Counted from the stretch's first letter, positions 32,619 to 41,546 are shown. The stretch is DNA of 64,000 nucleotides from an uncultured Lachnospiraceae bacterium (GCA_947626775.1 CANQTL010000008.1:1-64000); one strand, 5' to 3'. Numbers and translations are program-made. Notes: generated from the sequence alone by a model not told the origin.

Positions 32619-33827
32619 ATGAACGAACTGTATGAAATCACAAACCCCGTCTTTAACACCGCCAAGATGACGCTCACGCTCCTGGATTCCGTAGGCAATG
32701 AGGACGCGGCCGCGTTTAAGCGGATACTGGGTCTGGAGGGGCCTCATGTGAGCGGTCAGACGGCGGAGGTCGAGCTTCTGGGCAGGATCGGCGCTATCAC
32801 CATCGAGATGCGCTACGCCCTGGCCAACAGGATGATTGAGACAGCCGGAAATAAGAGCGTGCTGGATCTGGCCTGCGGTTATACGCCCCGGGTCAAGTAT
32901 CTGACGGATAAGGGCTATCAGTATATCGGAGGCGATCTGCCGGCGGTTGCGGAGGATATGATGCGGGTGTCGCGGGAACTGCTGGGCGGGAAAGAACTAT
33001 TCCTCGCGGTGGACGTGACCAACGGCGACAGCGTGCGCCGGGCCGCCGACCGGCTTTCGGGGCCTGTTACCATCAGCTGTGAGGGACTCGTCAGCTATCT
33101 GAACAGGAGCGAACTGACCGCCATGGTGAGCAATTTTTCCGAATTGCTGGCGGAGCGCGGCGGCTGCTGGATCACTACGGATTTTGAGAGCGACGATTAT
33201 TTCATGGTCATCGCGCGGGCGCTTGCCGGCGACGACAGCGGACATTTTATGGATATGGTGACCTCTCAGGTGATAAAGAAGACCGCGGATGCGAACCATG
33301 CGCCCGTGTTTGCGGACGATGAAGAGAAGCTGGAATTCCTGCATGGACTCGGTTTGAAGGTGGAGCGCCGGCCCATCACGGATCTGAGCAGCCTGGGTCT
33401 TCGCACGCTTCTCGCCTGCACGCCCGAACAGCAGGCGGCCATGGAGGAGGCTATGAGCAGGATCCATGTCTGGATCATGACGCCGGCCAAAGAGCAGGCA
33501 AAGAAATCCGCCGGTTCCGGGAACGGAGGTCTGCAGATCGAACAGTCCCTGGAGGATGCGGCGCTTACACTGCGGCTTGGGGGACGGCTGGATTCCATCA
33601 GCGCGCCGGAACTTCTGGGCGCGTTTCGGACGATCACCGGGGAGAATACTGTCCGTGATATCACGCTGGACCTGGCGGATCTGGAGTACACGTCCTCGGC
33701 GGGGCTTCGCGTCATGCTGCTCATGTACAAACATGTGGGCGCGGGACATTTCCGGCTTCTGCATGTGAACGAGACGATTGCCGATATTCTGGAGACTACC
33801 GGTTTCGGCGAATATTTCGGCTCCTGA
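32619..33827 (+). CDS. Class I methyltransferase fused to a STAS domain
   Basis: 402 residues. The N-terminal about 285 form a SAM methyltransferase: VLDLACGYTPRVKYLTDKG (motif I), YIGGDLP, and a carboxyl-methyltransferase-like order of motifs (leucine carboxyl methyltransferase style). After a Lys/Gly/Ser linker (about 290-305) comes a full STAS domain ending the protein, with DLADLEYTSSAGLRVML; S359/S360 correspond to the phosphorylated serine of anti-sigma-factor antagonists such as SpoIIAA. RBS AAAGGAGG precedes ATG 32619, 32 bp after the sigma factor. It may methylate the exported peptide under control of a partner-switch kinase; neither is shown directly. Confidence 0.82.
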   Translation: MNELYEITNPVFNTAKMTLTLLDSVGNEDAAAFKRILGLEGPHVSGQTAEVELLGRIGAITIEMRYALANRMIETAGNKSVLDLACGYTPRVKYLTDKGYQYIGGDLPAVAEDMMRVSRELLGGKELFLAVDVTNGDSVRRAADRLSGPVTISCEGLVSYLNRSELTAMVSNFSELLAERGGCWITTDFESDDYFMVIARALAGDDSGHFMDMVTSQVIKKTADANHAPVFADDEEKLEFLHGLGLKVERRPITDLSSLGLRTLLACTPEQQAAMEEAMSRIHVWIMTPAKEQAKKSAGSGNGGLQIEQSLEDAALTLRLGGRLDSISAPELLGAFRTITGENTVRDITLDLADLEYTSSAGLRVMLLMYKHVGAGHFRLLHVNETIADILETTGFGEYFGS

Positions 33828-33861
33828 CCGGGATGCGGCGGGGCGCGGCCGCCGTCCATAT

Positions 33862-33893
33862 AATTTGACTCTCAAAGTATTTTCTGCTAAAAT
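33862..33893 (+). promoter_or_regulatory. fabT-like promoter with its own FabT-type operator
   Basis: TTGACT (33865-33870), 17 bp, TAAAAT (33888-33893) form a promoter 29 bp upstream of the regulator's ATG. The palindrome AATTTGACTCTCAAAGT (33862-33878) covers the -35 box and shares the TTTGA-N3-TCAAA core with the sites at 16449 and 17743. This indicates autorepression. Confidence 0.75.
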
Positions 33894-33921
33894 AGGGGCA
33901 GATTTGAGACGGAGAACGGAT

Positions 33922-34374
33922 ATGGATATTAGCAATACGCTGAACGAGCTGCTCGTCAAGCTGTTCCGCAACATCAATGTGATAGAAGAGCGCGCGCTGC
34001 GCACCGGGGAGTACAGCGACTTGACCGCCAACGATATGCACGTGATCGAGGCCATCGGTATGGATGAGCCGAGGAATATGTCCAGCGTGGCGCGCGCCCT
34101 CGAGGTCACGACGGGGACGCTCACGATCGCGGTCAACAGTCTGGTCAGGAAGGGCTATGTCAACAGGGTGCGCAGCGAGGAGGACAGGCGGGTCGTGCTC
34201 GTCTCTCTCTCCGAAAAGGGCAAGCGGGCCTATCTGCACCACCAGGGGTTTCATGAGCGCATGATCGGGGCTGTCCTGGAGGAGCTCACGGAGGAGGAAC
34301 AGCAGATTCTCGGCAAGGCGTTGACGAAACTCAATCTTTTCTTTCGGAAGACAGGATCCGGGACAATGTGCTGA
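33922..34374 (+). CDS. fabT: MarR-family repressor, FabT-like
   Basis: 150 residues with a winged helix. VIEERALRTGEYSDLTANDMHVIEAIG, VTTGTLTIAVNSLVRKGYVNRVRSEEDRRVVLVSLSEKGK and FHERMIGAVLEELTEEEQQILGKAL follow streptococcal FabT closely in order and spacing. FabT binds acyl-ACP as co-repressor and turns off fatty acid synthesis genes. It is separated from the FASII cluster by about 10 kb and the peptide locus, but the shared operators at 16449, 17743 and 33862 link them. Its 3' end overlaps that of the convergent DUF885 gene by 44 bp. Confidence 0.85.
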   Translation: MDISNTLNELLVKLFRNINVIEERALRTGEYSDLTANDMHVIEAIGMDEPRNMSSVARALEVTTGTLTIAVNSLVRKGYVNRVRSEEDRRVVLVSLSEKGKRAYLHHQGFHERMIGAVLEELTEEEQQILGKALTKLNLFFRKTGSGTMC

Positions 34375-36202
34375 AATCCGCGGGGCCGTTTTCCAGAAGA
34401 AAACTGTGAAAGAAATACAGGAAATCAGGATCTGTTTCCGGATTGCCGCTTGGGGCGGCGGATGTCGGGGCGCTGTCGCGCCAGATATCCGCCGCCTGTT
34501 TTTGAAGTTCCATAATTTCGAGATAGCCGAGATAGTATTTCGGATAATTGCAGGGTTCCTGCGCGATGTAGTCGTAAATGGCGTCCGCTGTGTCCGTGTC
34601 CGCCCGGCCGAGAGACGCGAGCATCCGCCGGACGTCCTCTCTGTCGGCGCCGTCGTAGTGGACAGCGATGTCCAGCAGGGAGCAGAGGCACAGCTGTATC
34701 TGTCTGTCCAGACGGCAGGCCGCGCAGCAGGCCGCGGCGTCCGGATGGACGCCTTCCGCCAGGCGGGCGGCGTATCGGTAGGAAGACAGTTCCGCATACA
34801 GCGCCCAGCCCTCTACGAAACCGCCGTAGTACAGGACGCCGCGCAGGGGCGTGACGCCTGTCTGGGTCCAGTAGCGCTGGCAGTATACGGTCTGATAGAG
34901 GTGCCCGGGATACCCCTCGTGGGCCAGGGTCGTGAAGAGCGAGATGTCGTCCGCCGTGTCGCGGGCGTTGATGTAGATCGTGTTGTCGCGCGCGTTGTCG
35001 ATGGGCGGCGTCATATAGAAGGCCGGCGCGCTGTAAGCCTCCAGGCTGTCGTCCACGTATTTTACCGTACAGCCGATCGGGTTTCCGGCTTCGTCCGCCG
35101 GGATCGACGGATATGCGCCGGTCATGTCCGCCCGGAGCCGGTTCAGGATTTCGGCGGGCGGCATCTCTGGCAGCAGGGCACTGTCGGAGGCGAGCGCCTC
35201 CTGCAGGGCCGTGTTGCCCTGCAGCAGCTTTCGCAGAGCCGCGTAGTTCGCCGCCAGATCGCTGTACAGGAGCCGTTTGATCTCTACGACGTCCCGGGAA
35301 GAACCGGTCTGGAGACGCAGCAGCGCCCGGTAGTATTCCCTGCCGCCCGCATAGCGCACCAGCCCGCGGGAGTCCCGCCCGCTTCCCGCAAGGAGCGTGA
35401 GTTCGTCGGCGAGACGGTCGTAGGCGGGCGCGACCACGGTGGAGAGCAGCCTGTCGTTTTCCGCCTGCCAGGCAAGCGCGTCGGACTCGGTCGCCGCGCC
35501 CTGCGCAACCAGTTGATCAAGCCGGTCCGCGAAAGTGGCTTCCAGAAAATGAGCGCCGCTCTCCAGTTCGCCGCGGTCCATGAGGGCCGCGCACTGGCGG
35601 ATGACTTCGCCGGCGGCGTCGTCGGACATGAAGAGGCCGGCCTGCGCTTTTTCGCGCTCATACACGGCCAGCCCGTCGAGATAGCCGGGGATCTGTTCCA
35701 GGATATTCAGATACAGCGAGACGTCGTCGGCTGTGTCCAGTCGGTATTCCGCCAGCAGGACCGGCAGCTCGGCCACCGCGCCGGAAGAAGGGGACAGCGG
35801 CTCGGAGAAATAGGGATGGGCGGCGACGGGGCGCAGCGCCTCCGTGTAGGAATTCAGCAGCTCGTACAGGCGGCGGTTGTTTTCCGAGAGCTTTTCGGGA
35901 TCGAACCGATGCAGCTGTTCCGCCAGCAGGGACAGCGCATACGCGTCGTCTGCCGCGCTGCCCGCCCGGTAGACCGGAAGGGACAGAGAGGCCTCGTCGG
36001 TGTGCCAGGCGGCCGCGTCGTCGATTGTGTAGTGGAATTGGATCGGGTTGGCCCGAACCTCCTGCAGCAAAAAATGTTCCGCGAATGCCTCAAATTCTTT
36101 GTCGGTATGAAGATTGCCATAGCACAGCAACGTCGCCGCGCTGAGAGCCGTGAGGAGAACCAGGGTGATCAGCCATTGTCTGACAGACAGAAAACGTTTC
36201 AA
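34331..36202 (-). CDS. DUF885 metallopeptidase-like exported protein
   Basis: 623 residues on the minus strand. One N-terminal membrane segment (about 8-28, WLITLVLLTALSAATLLC) acts as anchor or signal. The DUF885 pattern is clear: FTTLAHEGYPGHLYQTVYC, with zinc ligands H-E-x-x-x-x-H, followed by GFVEGWALYAE, which provides another Glu. Such proteins are predicted zinc peptidases outside the membrane; the substrate is unknown. A frame on the opposite strand is open for 742 codons across the gene but is a shadow. Downstream of the diguanylate cyclase gene with 95 bp between, probably in the same transcript. Confidence 0.88.
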   Translation of the reverse strand: MKRFLSVRQWLITLVLLTALSAATLLCYGNLHTDKEFEAFAEHFLLQEVRANPIQFHYTIDDAAAWHTDEASLSLPVYRAGSAADDAYALSLLAEQLHRFDPEKLSENNRRLYELLNSYTEALRPVAAHPYFSEPLSPSSGAVAELPVLLAEYRLDTADDVSLYLNILEQIPGYLDGLAVYEREKAQAGLFMSDDAAGEVIRQCAALMDRGELESGAHFLEATFADRLDQLVAQGAATESDALAWQAENDRLLSTVVAPAYDRLADELTLLAGSGRDSRGLVRYAGGREYYRALLRLQTGSSRDVVEIKRLLYSDLAANYAALRKLLQGNTALQEALASDSALLPEMPPAEILNRLRADMTGAYPSIPADEAGNPIGCTVKYVDDSLEAYSAPAFYMTPPIDNARDNTIYINARDTADDISLFTTLAHEGYPGHLYQTVYCQRYWTQTGVTPLRGVLYYGGFVEGWALYAELSSYRYAARLAEGVHPDAAACCAACRLDRQIQLCLCSLLDIAVHYDGADREDVRRMLASLGRADTDTADAIYDYIAQEPCNYPKYYLGYLEIMELQKQAADIWRDSAPTSAAPSGNPETDPDFLYFFHSFLLENGPADFSTLSRILSSERKD

Positions 36203-36297
36203 GAGAATAACCTGCCGGATGGATTTGTAATCAGTATATGTGCGGCGTCATGGAATCATGAGTGCCTGAACGCGGATCATGCGCGGCAGAGAAAGCG

Positions 36298-37410
36298 TCA
36301 GAAGACAATCCGGTCGCGGCCGCTCTCCTTGCCGAGGTACAGCTTGTCGTCCGCCTCTCTCAGGAGCGTCGTGATGTCGCTGTGGAAGTCGTATTCCACC
36401 AGCCCGAATGTCAGTGATATGGAGAATTCGGCGCTGCCGCCGTCGAAGACGATGGATTTGATTCTGCGCCGGAGCGACTCCAGCGCGATGTTGGCCTCGT
36501 CGCCGTTGGACTGCGGGAAGATCAGCAGAAATTCCTCTCCGCCCCAGCGGGAGACGAAACACTCGGCAGGCAGTCCCACGCGGAAGGTCTCGGCAATTTT
36601 CTTCAGGACGACGTCGCCGACGTTGTGCCCGTAGGTGTCGTTTACTTTTTTGAAAAAGTCGATGTCGCACAGGCAGATGCTGATCTGATTTTGCGCGTTT
36701 TTCAGAAGATCTTCCAGATACTCCATCGTGCTGCGCCGATTGTTTAGACCCGTCAGCGGATCGATGCTCGCCTGTCTCTTCAGCTGTTCGTTGTACTCGA
36801 TCAGCTTGCCCTCCAGAGCCTGCGTGTCCGTGCTGAAGTAGTAGCATAGCAGCGAGAGCGACCAGAAGATGGCTACCGAGTTGAGCGTCTGGAAAGCGGT
36901 GTTGATCTCAGCCGTGACGCTGAGGTCGGGACTGTAATTCTGACAGTGGAAGTACAGGTGCATGCGCAGCGCCAGAAGCGCCAGGACATAGAGACATTTT
37001 GCGGTTTCGTGCCGGTATCTTGCGAAAAAGCAAAAGACGATCAGCACGAAGATATAAGTCTGCACGCCGATGCCCCAGCCGAACATATAGACGTTGGCGA
37101 CCAGCCAGACCAGTATGGCGGCATTCAGAATACAGTAGGAGGCGAACGTGTGCTGGCGGTACGACATGATGAAGATGGCCAGAAACGCGATGATGCACAG
37201 CTGGCAGAAGATCATGCCGCCCGTGTGGCTGATGAGCAGAAACAGGACGCCGCTGATCAGAGAGTACGCGATCATGGTGAGCGTGAGCATCCTGACAACC
37301 ACAATCAGCTTGGCGGATTCATTGCGGTCGCCGGTGTCCTTGCAGATCAGATCATAAAATTTTTGAAAGATATTGCTGCCGTTCATTGTTCTGGGGACGT
37401 CCTCTTTCAT
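36298..37410 (-). CDS. Membrane-bound diguanylate cyclase (GGDEF)
   Basis: 370 residues on the minus strand. About six membrane segments lie in residues 30-200 (no known sensor domain recognised), followed by a GGDEF domain: DPLTGLNNRRSTMEYL, CDIDFFKKVNDTYGHNVGD and the active site RWGGEEFLLIFP (GGEEF), then the C-terminal ADDKLYLGKESGRDRI. It makes cyclic di-GMP. No RxxD inhibitory site is seen in the usual place. ATG 37410 has no clear ribosome site; ATG 37386 (MNGSNIF) is a possible alternative start. Confidence 0.9.
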   Translation of the reverse strand: MKEDVPRTMNGSNIFQKFYDLICKDTGDRNESAKLIVVVRMLTLTMIAYSLISGVLFLLISHTGGMIFCQLCIIAFLAIFIMSYRQHTFASYCILNAAILVWLVANVYMFGWGIGVQTYIFVLIVFCFFARYRHETAKCLYVLALLALRMHLYFHCQNYSPDLSVTAEINTAFQTLNSVAIFWSLSLLCYYFSTDTQALEGKLIEYNEQLKRQASIDPLTGLNNRRSTMEYLEDLLKNAQNQISICLCDIDFFKKVNDTYGHNVGDVVLKKIAETFRVGLPAECFVSRWGGEEFLLIFPQSNGDEANIALESLRRRIKSIVFDGGSAEFSISLTFGLVEYDFHSDITTLLREADDKLYLGKESGRDRIVF

Positions 37411-37437
37411 ATTCTGCGAATATATACGATCCTATAT

Positions 37438-37466
37438 ATCATACACTATATTTATGATTTGCGCAA
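37438..37466 (-). promoter_or_regulatory. Promoter of the diguanylate cyclase gene
   Basis: On the minus strand: TTGCGC (37466-37461), 17 bp, TATGAT (37443-37438). The start site would lie about 20 nt from ATG 37410. It is divergent from the sugar transporter promoter about 180 bp away. Confidence 0.6.
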
Positions 37467-37643
37467 ATTATGAGAGTGCGGTAAAACGCATCGTTGTATT
37501 CCGGAAAACGCAATGGGGAGATATTATTCCTACATATTTTACAAATTTTACAAAGCGAAATCAAAAAAACCGTCAATTTACACAAAAAGCAGGGACCGAT
37601 TTTATAAAATATTTTAGAAAAAGAAAAATGGGATGAAATTACA

Positions 37644-37672
37644 TTGACGGAATCGAATTATCTTGATAAAAT
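37644..37672 (+). promoter_or_regulatory. Promoter of the sugar ABC transporter operon
   Basis: TTGACG (37644-37649), 17 bp, TAAAAT (37667-37672), 68 bp before ATG 37740. A good sigma-A promoter. The region from 37411 to 37643 is AT-rich and holds no gene. Confidence 0.7.
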
Positions 37673-37739
37673 GTTAGCGCGAGGGATTTTGGGTCCCGAG
37701 TGACTTCATAATTCTAATTCATTAAGGGAGGAAAAAGGT

Positions 37740-38831
37740 ATGAAGAAGAAATTGGCACTTATGATGGTTGCCGCTATGACGATGGCTTCCGTAGTAGGCT
37801 GCGGCGGCGGTTCTAACGACGCGGCTCCTGCGGCTGCCGACACGGAGACGGAAGCTCCTGCGGATACGGCTGCCGACACAGAGGCGGAGGCTCCTGCAGA
37901 CACGGCTGCTGCCGATACAGAGGCAGAGGCAGAGGCTCCTGCGGCGTCCGGCGAGTTGATCAAGGTCGGCATCATCAATAACGACCCCAACGAGTCCGGT
38001 TACCGTACGGCGAACGACGCGGATCTGAAGGCAACCTTCTGCGAGGAGAACGGCTATGAGGCGTCCTTCGCATACAGCCTGAAGAATGAGGAGCAGATCA
38101 ACTCCGCACAGCAGTTTATCCAGGACGGCGTAGATTATCTGCTTCTGTCCGCAGCGGATACGTCCGGCTGGGATTCCGTACTGCAGGATGCGCAGGCTAA
38201 CGGCGTAAAGGTTATCCTGTTCGACCGTACCATCGACGCTGATCCGAGCCTGTATGAGGCTTCTATCGTATCCGATATGAGAGCCGAGGGCGACAAGGCG
38301 GTTGAGTGGCTGAAGAGCCAGAACCTTGACGAGTACAATATCATCCACATCCAGGGCGTTATGGGTTCCGCAGCGCAGATCGGCCGTTCCGATGCGCTTA
38401 CCGAGACGGCAGCGGATGAGGGCTGGAACATTATTGTGAGCCAGACCGCTAACTGGAACGCTGAGGAAGCACAGCAGATCGTACAGTCCGTAATCGACTC
38501 CGGCGAGTCTTTCAACGTAATCTATGCTGAGAACGACAACATGGCACAGGGCGCGGTAGCGGCTCTGGATGCTGCCGGCATTACGCACGGCGTAGACGGC
38601 GACGTGAAGATCCTCGGTTTCGATACCAACAAGTTCGCTCTGGAAGAGCTGCTTGCAGGCAACTGGAACTACGATGGACAGTGCAACCCGTTCCAGTCTT
38701 CCTACATCGACGAGATCATCAAGACGCTTGAGAGCGGCGGCACGATCTCCGAGAAGACCATCATCATGGACGAGATGGGCTTCGACGCAGAGACCATCAC
38801 GCAGGAGGATGTTGACACCTACGGTATCTAA
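37740..38831 (+). CDS. Sugar ABC transporter substrate-binding lipoprotein (YtfQ/AraU-like)
   Basis: 363 residues. Signal peptide with lipobox ASVVGC (Cys about 21), then a low-complexity linker rich in Ala, Asp, Glu and Thr (ADTEAEAPADTAA repeats, about 27-75), then a periplasmic-binding fold of the LacI-like sugar family: LIKVGIINNDPNESGYR, VKVILFDRTIDADP, DEYNIIHIQG, NVIYAENDNMAQGA. It delivers a sugar to the ATPase and two permeases encoded behind it. The location ahead of araA-kinase-araD suggests L-arabinose or its furanose form. Strong RBS GGGAGGAAAAAGG. Confidence 0.9.
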   Translation: MKKKLALMMVAAMTMASVVGCGGGSNDAAPAAADTETEAPADTAADTEAEAPADTAAADTEAEAEAPAASGELIKVGIINNDPNESGYRTANDADLKATFCEENGYEASFAYSLKNEEQINSAQQFIQDGVDYLLLSAADTSGWDSVLQDAQANGVKVILFDRTIDADPSLYEASIVSDMRAEGDKAVEWLKSQNLDEYNIIHIQGVMGSAAQIGRSDALTETAADEGWNIIVSQTANWNAEEAQQIVQSVIDSGESFNVIYAENDNMAQGAVAALDAAGITHGVDGDVKILGFDTNKFALEELLAGNWNYDGQCNPFQSSYIDEIIKTLESGGTISEKTIIMDEMGFDAETITQEDVDTYGI

Positions 38832-38874
38832 CAGATCATCGCAGATCGACATCGAGTGAAAGAGTAAATAATAA

Positions 38875-38920
38875 GCGTAGCGCAGATATGGAAGATTTAT
38901 GCTGCGCTGCGCTTTATTAT
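38875..38920 (+). terminator. Attenuating terminator between binding protein and ATPase genes
   Basis: GCGTAGCGCAG (38875-38885) pairs with CTGCGCTGCGC (38902-38912), followed by TTTATTATTATT. Such hairpins are common behind binding-protein genes and give more binding protein than permease. The ATPase gene begins 33 bp further. Confidence 0.75.
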
Positions 38921-38952
38921 TATTGACAGAAAATCAGGAGGTGAATGAAGGG

Positions 38953-40473
38953 GTGAGTGAAAACGTTGTATTGAAGATGCGCAACATTCACAAGCGTTTC
39001 CCCGGCGTGTACGCCCTGCAGGGAGTAGATCTCACGCTGCGAAAGGGCGAGATCCATGCGCTGATGGGGGAAAACGGCGCGGGAAAGTCAACCTTGATCA
39101 AGGTGTTGACGGGGGTTTATACCAAGGACGAGGGAGAGATCAGCATCGACGATCAGGTCGTAGCGATCCATTCTCCGCAGCAGGCGCAGAATGCGGGCAT
39201 CAGTACCGTGTATCAGGAGATCACGCTCTGCCCGAACCTGTCGGTTGCCGAGAACATGTACATAGGACGGACCGCAGGGATCGGACAGAATTGGAAGAAA
39301 GTCAACGCGGATGCGGAGAAGATCCTGCAGTCGCTCGACATTCCGGCCAAGGCGACGCAGCAGCTCTCGAGCTGTTCCATCGCGGTACAGCAGATGGTCG
39401 CCATCGCCCGGGCGGTGGACATGGACTGTAAGGTTTTGATTCTGGATGAGCCGACGTCTTCCCTGGACGAACAGGAGGTCGCGAAACTGTTTAAGCTGAT
39501 GCGCGACCTGAAGGCGAGAGGAGTCGGCATTATCTTCGTAACGCATTTCCTCGACCAGGTGTATGAGGTGTGCGACCGGATCACGGTTATGCGGGACGGT
39601 CAGCTGGTCGGCGAGTATGTGATCGAAGATCTTCCGAGAGTGCAGCTTGTCTCCAAGATGCTCGGCAAGGAGCTCGACGATATGGGCGACATCAGCAGCG
39701 AGTATCAGACTTACGAGCACAAGGAAGGCGAAGCGCCGGTATTCGAGGCGGAGGGTCTTGCCAGCGACTCCGGCATCAAGCCTTTTGATTTCCATATCAA
39801 CAAGGGCGAGGTCAACGGGTTCACCGGCCTGCTGGGTTCGGGGCGCAGCGAGTGCGTGCGCGCGATCTTCGGCGCGGACAGGGTGACGCGCGGTTCCGTC
39901 AAGATGAACGGCAAGCCCGTGAAGATTTCGAAGCCCATCGACGCGATGCGTCACGGTATCGCCTATCTGCCGGAAGACCGCAAGGTGGACGGCATCGTCG
40001 GCGATCTGTCGGTGCGGGATAATTTGATCCTCGCAGCGCAGGTGTTGAAAGGATTCCTGAAGCCTTTCTCCAAGGCGGAAGCCAATAAATTTGCGGACGA
40101 GTACATCAAGCTGCTGAGCATTAAGACGGCCTCTGCGGATACGCCGATCAAGTCTCTCTCGGGCGGCAACCAGCAGAAAGTCATCGTGGCCAGATGGCTG
40201 CTCGCCCATCCCGAATATCTGATCCTCGACGAGCCTACGAGAGGTATCGACGTCGGCACGAAGACGGATATTCAGAAGCTGGTGCTGAAGCTCGCATCGG
40301 AAGGCATGAGCATTACGTTCATCTCCTCCGAGCTGGATGAGATGTTAAGGACCTGCTCGCGTCTGGTAGTTATGCGCGACCTGCACGTGGTCGGCGAGCT
40401 GACGGGAGCGGATATGAATCAGAGTAAAGTCATGAGTACAATCGCAGGAGGTGAGAAGAAGAATGCAGAATAA
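38953..40473 (+). CDS. Sugar ABC transporter ATPase with two ABC domains
   Basis: 506 residues from GTG 38953, which lies 9 nt behind AGGAGGTG (38936-38943); the frame is open further upstream but that part lies in the terminator. Two ABC domains: Walker A GENGAGKST and Walker B ILDEPTSSLD in the first; a degenerate Walker A GLLGSGRSE, signature LSGGNQQK and ILDEPTRGID in the second. This is the AraG/MglA/YtfR type. Its 3' end overlaps the first permease by 11 bp. Confidence 0.93.
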   Translation: MSENVVLKMRNIHKRFPGVYALQGVDLTLRKGEIHALMGENGAGKSTLIKVLTGVYTKDEGEISIDDQVVAIHSPQQAQNAGISTVYQEITLCPNLSVAENMYIGRTAGIGQNWKKVNADAEKILQSLDIPAKATQQLSSCSIAVQQMVAIARAVDMDCKVLILDEPTSSLDEQEVAKLFKLMRDLKARGVGIIFVTHFLDQVYEVCDRITVMRDGQLVGEYVIEDLPRVQLVSKMLGKELDDMGDISSEYQTYEHKEGEAPVFEAEGLASDSGIKPFDFHINKGEVNGFTGLLGSGRSECVRAIFGADRVTRGSVKMNGKPVKISKPIDAMRHGIAYLPEDRKVDGIVGDLSVRDNLILAAQVLKGFLKPFSKAEANKFADEYIKLLSIKTASADTPIKSLSGGNQQKVIVARWLLAHPEYLILDEPTRGIDVGTKTDIQKLVLKLASEGMSITFISSELDEMLRTCSRLVVMRDLHVVGELTGADMNQSKVMSTIAGGEKKNAE

Positions 40474-41545
40474 GAGTAAATCAGGCATAGGAGCTTTTTT
40501 TAGCCGATTGGTGAGGCAGCAGTACTTTATTCCTTTGACAGCATTGGTTCTGCTCGCCCTGTTCAACCTGATCGCTGATCCGGCTTTCTTTAAAATCTCA
40601 ATAACCACGAACAGCGCCGGCAACGCGGTGCTGGCGGGAACGCCGATCACGATTCTGGACTACGGTTCGGAGCTGGCGATCTTGGCCATCGGTATGACGC
40701 TGGTCACGGCGGCTTCCAAGGGACAGGATATCAGTGTGGGCGCGGCGGTCGCGATCGCGGGCAGTTTCATCCTGCGGATGCTGTGCGGCGGCGACAGCTC
40801 TTCCAGTACGCTGCATATGCCGATTATCTGCGCGTTCCTGCTGGGCTGCGTGGTAGCGATGCTGTTCGGCGCCTTCAACGGCGTGCTGGTGGCGTTCTTT
40901 AAGATACAGCCGATGATCGCGACGCTGATTCTGTATACGGCGGGCCGTTCCATCGCGGCGTGGTTCAACAACAACGAGCTGCCGATCATCAAGGACGCGA
41001 CGTTTTCCTATATCGGCGGTTTCATTCCGGGAGTTCCGATCCCGACGCCGTTCTTTATCGCGGTTATCTGCGTGATTGTGATTACGCTGGTACTGAAATT
41101 TACCAACCTGAGACTGTACACCGAGGCGGTGGGCATCAATGAGAACTCCGCGCGCCTGAACGGTCTGAATCCCGCGGCGATCAAGATTCTGTCCTTTGTG
41201 ATTCTGGGCCTGTGCGTGGCGGTGGTAGGTCTGATCAAGGTGAGCCGCGTGTCTTCCATCAACTACTCGGTTATCGCCAAGGATATCGAGATGGACGCGA
41301 TCCTCGCGGTTGCGCTGGGCGGCAATTCTCTGAGCGGCGGCAAGTTCAATATGGCGACGTCCATCATGGGCGCGTATATCATTCAGTTCCTGACGCAGAC
41401 CCTGTACAAGTACAAGGTGCCTTCCGAAGCGCTTCCGGCGTACAAGGCGGTCGTCGTGATCCTGCTGGTTGTCATGAGCGCGCCGACAGTGAGAGAGTAC
41501 TTCTCCAATCTGATGAAGAAAATGAAAGTAAAGGAGGCCGCTTAG
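40463..41545 (+). CDS. Sugar ABC transporter permease (YtfT/AraW-like)
   Basis: 360 residues with about ten membrane segments, BPD_transp_2 family. EIAILAIGMTLV-like SELAILAIGMTLVTAASKGQDISVGAAVAI and the GENEAAARLSGI-like VGINENSARLNGLNPAAIKI loop (ATPase contact) are typical. ATG 40463 behind AGGAGGTGAG. First of two permeases that would form the membrane channel as a heterodimer, as in E. coli YtfT-YjfF. Confidence 0.9.
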   Translation: MQNKSKSGIGAFFSRLVRQQYFIPLTALVLLALFNLIADPAFFKISITTNSAGNAVLAGTPITILDYGSELAILAIGMTLVTAASKGQDISVGAAVAIAGSFILRMLCGGDSSSSTLHMPIICAFLLGCVVAMLFGAFNGVLVAFFKIQPMIATLILYTAGRSIAAWFNNNELPIIKDATFSYIGGFIPGVPIPTPFFIAVICVIVITLVLKFTNLRLYTEAVGINENSARLNGLNPAAIKILSFVILGLCVAVVGLIKVSRVSSINYSVIAKDIEMDAILAVALGGNSLSGGKFNMATSIMGAYIIQFLTQTLYKYKVPSEALPAYKAVVVILLVVMSAPTVREYFSNLMKKMKVKEAA

Positions 41546-41546
41546 T

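Noticed and set aside
34406..36634. A 742-codon open frame on the + strand opposite the DUF885 gene and the end of the GGDEF gene
   Set aside because: It lies against a minus-strand gene with clear zinc-peptidase motifs and runs past its 5' end into another gene. The translation is Arg/Gly/Val-rich without domains, which is the usual shadow of GC-rich codons.
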